A stretch of DNA of 64,000 bases, taken from assembly GCA_027019165.1 (NCBI GenBank), contig JALUXC010000003.1, forward strand, positions 186,001-250,000, written 5' to 3'. Under the pieces are notes generated by a model. The model made no database searches. It was not told the DNA's origin and saw only the letters and a list, made by a program, of their open reading frames with translations. The DNA is from Pseudophaeobacter sp. (GTDB lineage Bacteria; Pseudomonadota; Alphaproteobacteria; Rhodobacterales; Rhodobacteraceae). A program made the position numbers and the translations under genes. Position 1 is the stretch's first letter. Each line of letters starts with the position of its first letter. Positions 60,503 through 64,000 of this stretch are shown here, piece by piece.

Positions 60503-61729
60503 ATGCAACAGCCTGACCCACGCGCCTTTGCCCTGATCACCTGGCTGGCCGAACACGGGCTCAGCAGCCGGGATCGCGAGACCTTTCTTGAGGCCTTCTG
60601 CCTTGAAATGGTGAAGGCAGGTCTGCCGCTCATGCGCATGCACCTCGCGCAAAGGGCGTTCCATCCTCAGTTCGGCGGTATCGGGTTCAGCTGGACGCGC
60701 GAAACTGGAATTTCCCAGGAACACTACGAGCACACGGAAGTCCCGCGCGATATCTGGCTGCAAAGCCCGCTCTTTCACCTGCTTGCTCTGGATCTTGATG
60801 AATTTCGGTCGGATCTGAACCTGCAGGACAGAGAGAGGTTCCCGATGCTCCAGGATCTGTCCGAGCGGGGCGCCACCGACTATTTCGCGCTTGGCCTGCG
60901 CTTTACCCAGGTGGAAGGCCCGATGGATCCTCATCATCCGTCCGAAGGTGTCTTGATTTCATGGACTGCGGATAGTCCCGGCGGTTTCAGCGATGAAGAG
61001 TTGAGCCTGCTGCGCACCGTGTCAAACCATATGGGGCTTGCGCTCAAATCCATGTCCAACCAGCAGATGGCGCGCGATCTTTTGCAGGTCTACCTAGGGC
61101 GCGACGCCGGGCGCCGGGTGCTCTCGGGAGAGATCCAGCGCGGCTCCTCGGACAAGATCAACGCGGTGATCTGTCTTTTCGATCTCAAGGGGTTCACCAG
61201 CCTTGCGGAGCAAATGCCGGGACCAGAGGTGATCGATATGCTGAACGATTATTTCGGCATCGCCGTTGGTGTGATCCAATCCCATGGCGGCAATATCCTA
61301 AAGTTCATGGGCGATGGCATGCTGACGATGTTCAACCTGGGAACGCTCCAGGCGGATGCCAAGGCGGCCCTGGATGCCGCCAGCGAGCTGCGCCTCAAGA
61401 TGCGGGTGCGCAACCAGGAGCGACAGGACGCAGGGCTGCCCGCACCGGATTTCACCTTGTCGCTGCATGCGGGCGACATTCTTTATGGCAACATAGGATC
61501 GGCCAACCGGCTTGATTTCACCGTGATTGGCCCAACTGTGAACCAGACCTCGCGGATCTCTGGCCTGCACCATTCCGTAGGCCAAAGCGTGATCCTGTCA
61601 GAAGACGTTCAGCGGGCCGGGCTCAAAGCGGGGCACGATCTTGTGTCGCTGGGTCGCTACATGCTGCGCAGCGTGCCCGAGCCGATTGAGCTGTTTACGA
61701 TCTACGAACCTGCTGAAAGGCCAGGCTGA
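60503..61729 (+). CDS. Class III adenylate/guanylate cyclase with N-terminal sensor-like domain (paralogue of 9320-10498)
   Basis: The 408-residue protein has the same layout as the cyclase at 9320-10498: an N-terminal region (1-190) with the shared LPLMRMHLAQRAFHP..GFSWTRE pattern and GGFSDEELSLL, then the catalytic domain. Metal residues are Asp227 (LFDLKGFT) and Asp271 (LKFMGDG), base-recognition Lys267 and Asp338 (LDFTVIG), transition-state Asn347 and Arg351 (VNQTSRIS). All catalytic positions are kept. AAGGA lies 7 bases before ATG 60503. Its stop is 3 bases from the convergent mipZ stop. Confidence 0.88.
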   Translation: MQQPDPRAFALITWLAEHGLSSRDRETFLEAFCLEMVKAGLPLMRMHLAQRAFHPQFGGIGFSWTRETGISQEHYEHTEVPRDIWLQSPLFHLLALDLDEFRSDLNLQDRERFPMLQDLSERGATDYFALGLRFTQVEGPMDPHHPSEGVLISWTADSPGGFSDEELSLLRTVSNHMGLALKSMSNQQMARDLLQVYLGRDAGRRVLSGEIQRGSSDKINAVICLFDLKGFTSLAEQMPGPEVIDMLNDYFGIAVGVIQSHGGNILKFMGDGMLTMFNLGTLQADAKAALDAASELRLKMRVRNQERQDAGLPAPDFTLSLHAGDILYGNIGSANRLDFTVIGPTVNQTSRISGLHHSVGQSVILSEDVQRAGLKAGHDLVSLGRYMLRSVPEPIELFTIYEPAERPG

Positions 61730-61732
61730 GGC

Positions 61733-62542
61733 TCAGATACTCACTTCGACGCCGGGCAGGTTCAGCTCTTTCATCATGTCGCGCAGCTCTTGCCGGGCGG
61801 CGATATTCGAGATGTTGAGCTGTTTGACGCCGATGTCTTTGAGGTCCAGCAGGGTCAGGCCGCGCGGGAACAGTTCGCGAAAGATCACCCGCTCAGAAAA
61901 GCCGGGGGCAATACGGAAGCCGATGCGCTTGGATAGCATCTTGATCGCGCGTTCCATCTTTTCCTTGTTGACCATACGCTGGGTGCCGACACGGTTGCGG
62001 ATCACGATCCAGTCGATCGGTTTGAGGCCCGCCTGGGCGCGCAGCTGGCGGGCATTCCAGACCATCTCGGAATAGACGGACGGTCCGGTGATCTTTTCGC
62101 CCTTCTCATCCGTATGGGCCAGAAGGTCGAAATCCACGAAACTGTCATTGAGCGGCGTGATCAACGTATCGGCCAGCGAATGGGCCACCTGGCTGAGACG
62201 TGTGTGCGAGCCGGGACAGTCGATCAGGATGAAATCCATGTCCGGCTCAAGGCTGGAAACGGCGGCAGACAGGCGGTGATCGTAAACATTTTCACCCGGT
62301 TGCAGGCTGTCGGGATCGATCTCGGGCAGTTCGTGCAGCTCGACCACGGGCAGTTCCAGCCCTTCCTGCTGGATAAACGCCTTGCGGTTTTCCAGATAGC
62401 GCCCCATCGAGCGTTGCCGCAGGTCGAGATCCAGCGCGGCCACCTTGTGGCCCATCCGGGCCAGGGCGGTTGCCACATGCATGGAGACGGTGGACTTGCC
62501 TGCACCGCCCTTTTCGTTGCCGACGACAATGATATGCGCCAT
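61733..62542 (-). CDS. mipZ: Division-plane positioning ATPase MipZ
   Basis: The 269-residue ParA/MinD-type ATPase has a deviant Walker A in VVGNEKGGAGKSTVSMHVATAL, Walker A' in AALDLDLRQRSMGRYLENR and Walker B in MDFILIDCPGSHTRLS. The length and these segments match alphaproteobacterial MipZ, which forms a gradient from the poles through ParB and keeps FtsZ at mid-cell. It is a single gene, divergent from the RTX gene by 68 bases. Confidence 0.94.
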   Translation of the reverse strand: MAHIIVVGNEKGGAGKSTVSMHVATALARMGHKVAALDLDLRQRSMGRYLENRKAFIQQEGLELPVVELHELPEIDPDSLQPGENVYDHRLSAAVSSLEPDMDFILIDCPGSHTRLSQVAHSLADTLITPLNDSFVDFDLLAHTDEKGEKITGPSVYSEMVWNARQLRAQAGLKPIDWIVIRNRVGTQRMVNKEKMERAIKMLSKRIGFRIAPGFSERVIFRELFPRGLTLLDLKDIGVKQLNISNIAARQELRDMMKELNLPGVEVSI

Positions 62543-62610
62543 TCAGTGATCCCTCTGGTTCCCACCGCGCTTTGCACGATTTTTGCGGACTATAGACAGA
62601 GCCCGAATCA

Positions 62611-63330
62611 ATGAAAAGCGCAGAACCGCCCAAATTAGAGCCTGATCCAACGCCGCAGGGGCGAATTTGTTTCAAGGCACATTCTGGAGGGAAGTGCAGG
62701 TACGGACTTCCTTTTTTTGGCGACACCTTCAACATGTTCTTCAACTATGTGAGCGACGGGGCGTTGGCTGAGTTTGTCGGCGGCAACGATACCTTATCCG
62801 GGGGGGACGGCGCGGATCGCCTTTACGGCGAGGCACATGGAGTCAGCTACCACAGTGCCAGCTGGCAGTCGGGCATCGGCGATGAAGTCCTGATCTGCGG
62901 TGATGACGTGCTGATGGGCGGTGCGGGCGCGGATGCGTTGATCGGCGATGTGCAGACGATCATCCTGCATAACGGATATAGTACGGTGCTGTCCGGTGAT
63001 GATGTCCTCATGGATGGCACGGGAAATGACAGCCTATATGGGGATTCGATCAACACCTACGGGCTTGCCGGATATCAAACCGGCGCGGACACTTTTGTCT
63101 TTGAGGCCAACAGCGGCGCCGATACCATTTACGACTTTGAGGTCGGCAAGGATCACATCGATGTCTCCGCCCTGGGATACACAAACTTCGCGGATGTCTC
63201 GGCTTTGTTCACCTGGGATGCGGGGACGGGCGATCTGATCATCGATTGGGACGGCGCTGGCACCTATGTGGATCAGGTGACATTGCTCGGTAACACCAGC
63301 CTGACGGCGGATAATTTTGTCTTTGCATGA
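62611..63330 (+). CDS. Short RTX/hemolysin-type calcium-binding repeat protein
   Basis: About 239 residues. Three RTX-like nonapeptide blocks are visible (GGNDTLSGGDGADRLYGE, GDDVLMGGAGADALIGD, GDDVLMDGTGNDSLYGD), followed by a serralysin-type C-terminal end (DTFVFEANSGADTIYDFEVGKDHIDVS) that usually directs type I secretion. No N-terminal effector domain exists. The first 40 residues (KSAEPPKLEPDP) look non-protein-like and the true start may be ATG 62734. Neither start has a good ribosome-binding site, so this could be a decayed remnant of a larger gene. Confidence 0.6.
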   Translation: MKSAEPPKLEPDPTPQGRICFKAHSGGKCRYGLPFFGDTFNMFFNYVSDGALAEFVGGNDTLSGGDGADRLYGEAHGVSYHSASWQSGIGDEVLICGDDVLMGGAGADALIGDVQTIILHNGYSTVLSGDDVLMDGTGNDSLYGDSINTYGLAGYQTGADTFVFEANSGADTIYDFEVGKDHIDVSALGYTNFADVSALFTWDAGTGDLIIDWDGAGTYVDQVTLLGNTSLTADNFVFA

Positions 63331-63356
63331 TCCTTTTCTGCCGAAGCCACATCTGC

Positions 63357-63389
63357 AAAAAAAACGCCGCCCACTTGGGACGGCGTTTT
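63357..63389 (-). terminator. Terminator of the rplS-rpmE operon
   Basis: AACGCCG-type arms (AAAACGCCGCCC and GGGACGGCGTTTT) form a stem with a CACTT-type loop. On the minus strand it is followed by eight T residues, a classic intrinsic terminator 28 bases beyond the rpmE stop. It may also end the convergent RTX gene. Confidence 0.85.
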
Positions 63390-63416
63390 CTCAATAACAG
63401 CAGGTGCTGCGGCTGA

Positions 63417-63638
63417 TCAGAAGCCCAAACCTTCGTATTTCTTCTTGAACTTGGAGACGCGGCCACCGGCGTCCATCAGGCGGGTCGAGCCGCCGGTCCA
63501 TGCGGGGTGCACGGAAGGGTCGATGTCCAGCGACAGCTGGTCGCCTTCTTTGCCCCAGGTGGAGCGCATCTTGACGATGGTGCCATCGGTCATCTTGACG
63601 TCGATGAAGTGGTAATCGGGATGGGTGTCGGCTTTCAT
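63417..63638 (-). CDS. rpmE: 50S ribosomal protein L31, cysteine-free form
   Basis: The 73-residue protein begins [19 protein letters not shown] and ends [11 protein letters not shown], as in alphaproteobacterial L31. The zinc-binding cysteines of the C+ form are entirely absent, so this is a zinc-independent type. It lies 11 bases after rplS and shares its operon. Confidence 0.95.
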   Translation of the reverse strand: MKADTHPDYHFIDVKMTDGTIVKMRSTWGKEGDQLSLDIDPSVHPAWTGGSTRLMDAGGRVSKFKKKYEGLGF

Positions 63639-63649
63639 GATACCACTCC

Positions 63650-64000
63650 TTACGCTTTGGCTTTGTAGTTTGCGTCTTCGGCGATACGGGCAGATTTGCC
63701 GCGGCGCGAACGCAGGTAGTACAGCTTGGAGCGACGCACGCGGCCACGGCGCACGACGGTGATGCTGTCGATATTGGTCGAATGCAGCGGGAACACACGC
63801 TCCACGCCTTCGCCAAAGGAAATCTTGCGGACGGTGAAGGAACCGGCGATGCCCGAACCGTTCTTGCGGCTGATGCAGACGCCTTCGTAGTTCTGAACAC
63901 GGCTACGCGAGCCTTCGGTCACTTTGTAGCCGACGCGGATGGTGTCACCGGCTTTGAAATCGGGGATCTCTTTCCCCAGGGCGGCGATCTGTTCCGCCTC
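63650..64000 (-). CDS. rplS: 50S ribosomal protein L19, start cut by the window edge
   Basis: The frame runs to the right edge: [18 protein letters not shown], then the conserved [22 protein letters not shown] and [23 protein letters not shown]. About seven N-terminal codons are missing beyond 64000. L19 sits at the 30S-50S interface. In bacteria rplS usually follows trmD, which may lie just outside the window. Confidence 0.95.
   Translation of the reverse strand, partial: EAEQIAALGKEIPDFKAGDTIRVGYKVTEGSRSRVQNYEGVCISRKNGSGIAGSFTVRKISFGEGVERVFPLHSTNIDSITVVRRGRVRRSKLYYLRSRRGKSARIAEDANYKAKA

Overview
The window reads as a chromosomal segment of a high-GC alphaproteobacterium, most likely of the Roseobacter group of Rhodobacteraceae (Ruegeria/Phaeobacter/Leisingera-like). 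The markers are a DUF2794 protein, the division ATPase MipZ, a cysteine-free ribosomal protein L31 beside L19, and dense blocks of aromatic-compound catabolism and ABC/TRAP uptake operons. This placement is inference from gene content. I see no rRNA, tRNA, CRISPR array, insertion sequence or prophage.

Layout. 1-12247: mixed housekeeping and signalling genes. These are the tail of a probable imuB, an ArsR-type regulator, DUF2794, an NlpC/P60 peptidase coupled to an M17 aminopeptidase, a beta-carbonic anhydrase, a DUF3095 cyclase-like protein, an MFS carrier, asd with a clear terminator, a class III nucleotide cyclase and a MuiA/DUF4139 protein. 12248-12561 is a convergent spacer full of GC-rich hairpins. 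12562-25973: a liv-type ABC transporter followed by a complete lower homoprotocatechuate (3,4-dihydroxyphenylacetate) meta-cleavage operon and its divergent MarR repressor HpaR. The operon carries two unrelated ring-cleavage dioxygenases and an aromatic amino acid decarboxylase.

25970-37309: a glycerate kinase, then a phosphonate monoester hydrolase/sulfatase divergent from a DeoR regulator, a Na/Pi cotransporter and an EamA transporter, then a polyamine-type ABC operon whose last permease has an unusual 150-residue tail. 37407-45099: an AT-richer orphan gene and a ugp operon (glycerol-3-phosphate/glycerophosphodiester uptake and hydrolysis) with its own DeoR-type repressor gene and a cluster of palindromes upstream of ugpB. 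45483-51971: a malonate operon (TRAP transporter, malonyl-CoA decarboxylase, malonyl-CoA synthetase) divergent from a GntR regulator, with a TTGTATACAA operator between them.

51980-60433: a homogentisate operon (hmgA, fahA, maiA) that also holds an MhpA-like FAD hydroxylase, a DUF2783 protein, a VOC protein, an MBL-fold protein with an altered metal motif, and an agmatinase-like gene. It is divergent from a MarR regulator. 60503-64000: a second class III cyclase, mipZ, a short RTX-repeat protein, rpmE and the 5'-truncated rplS.

Taken together, the window looks like a scavenging island for tyrosine/catecholamine-like aromatics, malonate, polyamines, and phosphate and glycerol esters. Two tyrosine-linked ring-cleavage routes lie about 35 kb apart. 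A recurring architectural theme is a stable stem-loop directly after each substrate-binding-protein gene and between several genes of the hmg operon. I did not find a wholly new multi-gene system. The best leads are the doubled dioxygenase plus decarboxylase in the hpa operon, the tailed ABC permease, the altered MBL protein with the FAD hydroxylase/DUF2783 pair, and the two paralogous cyclases.
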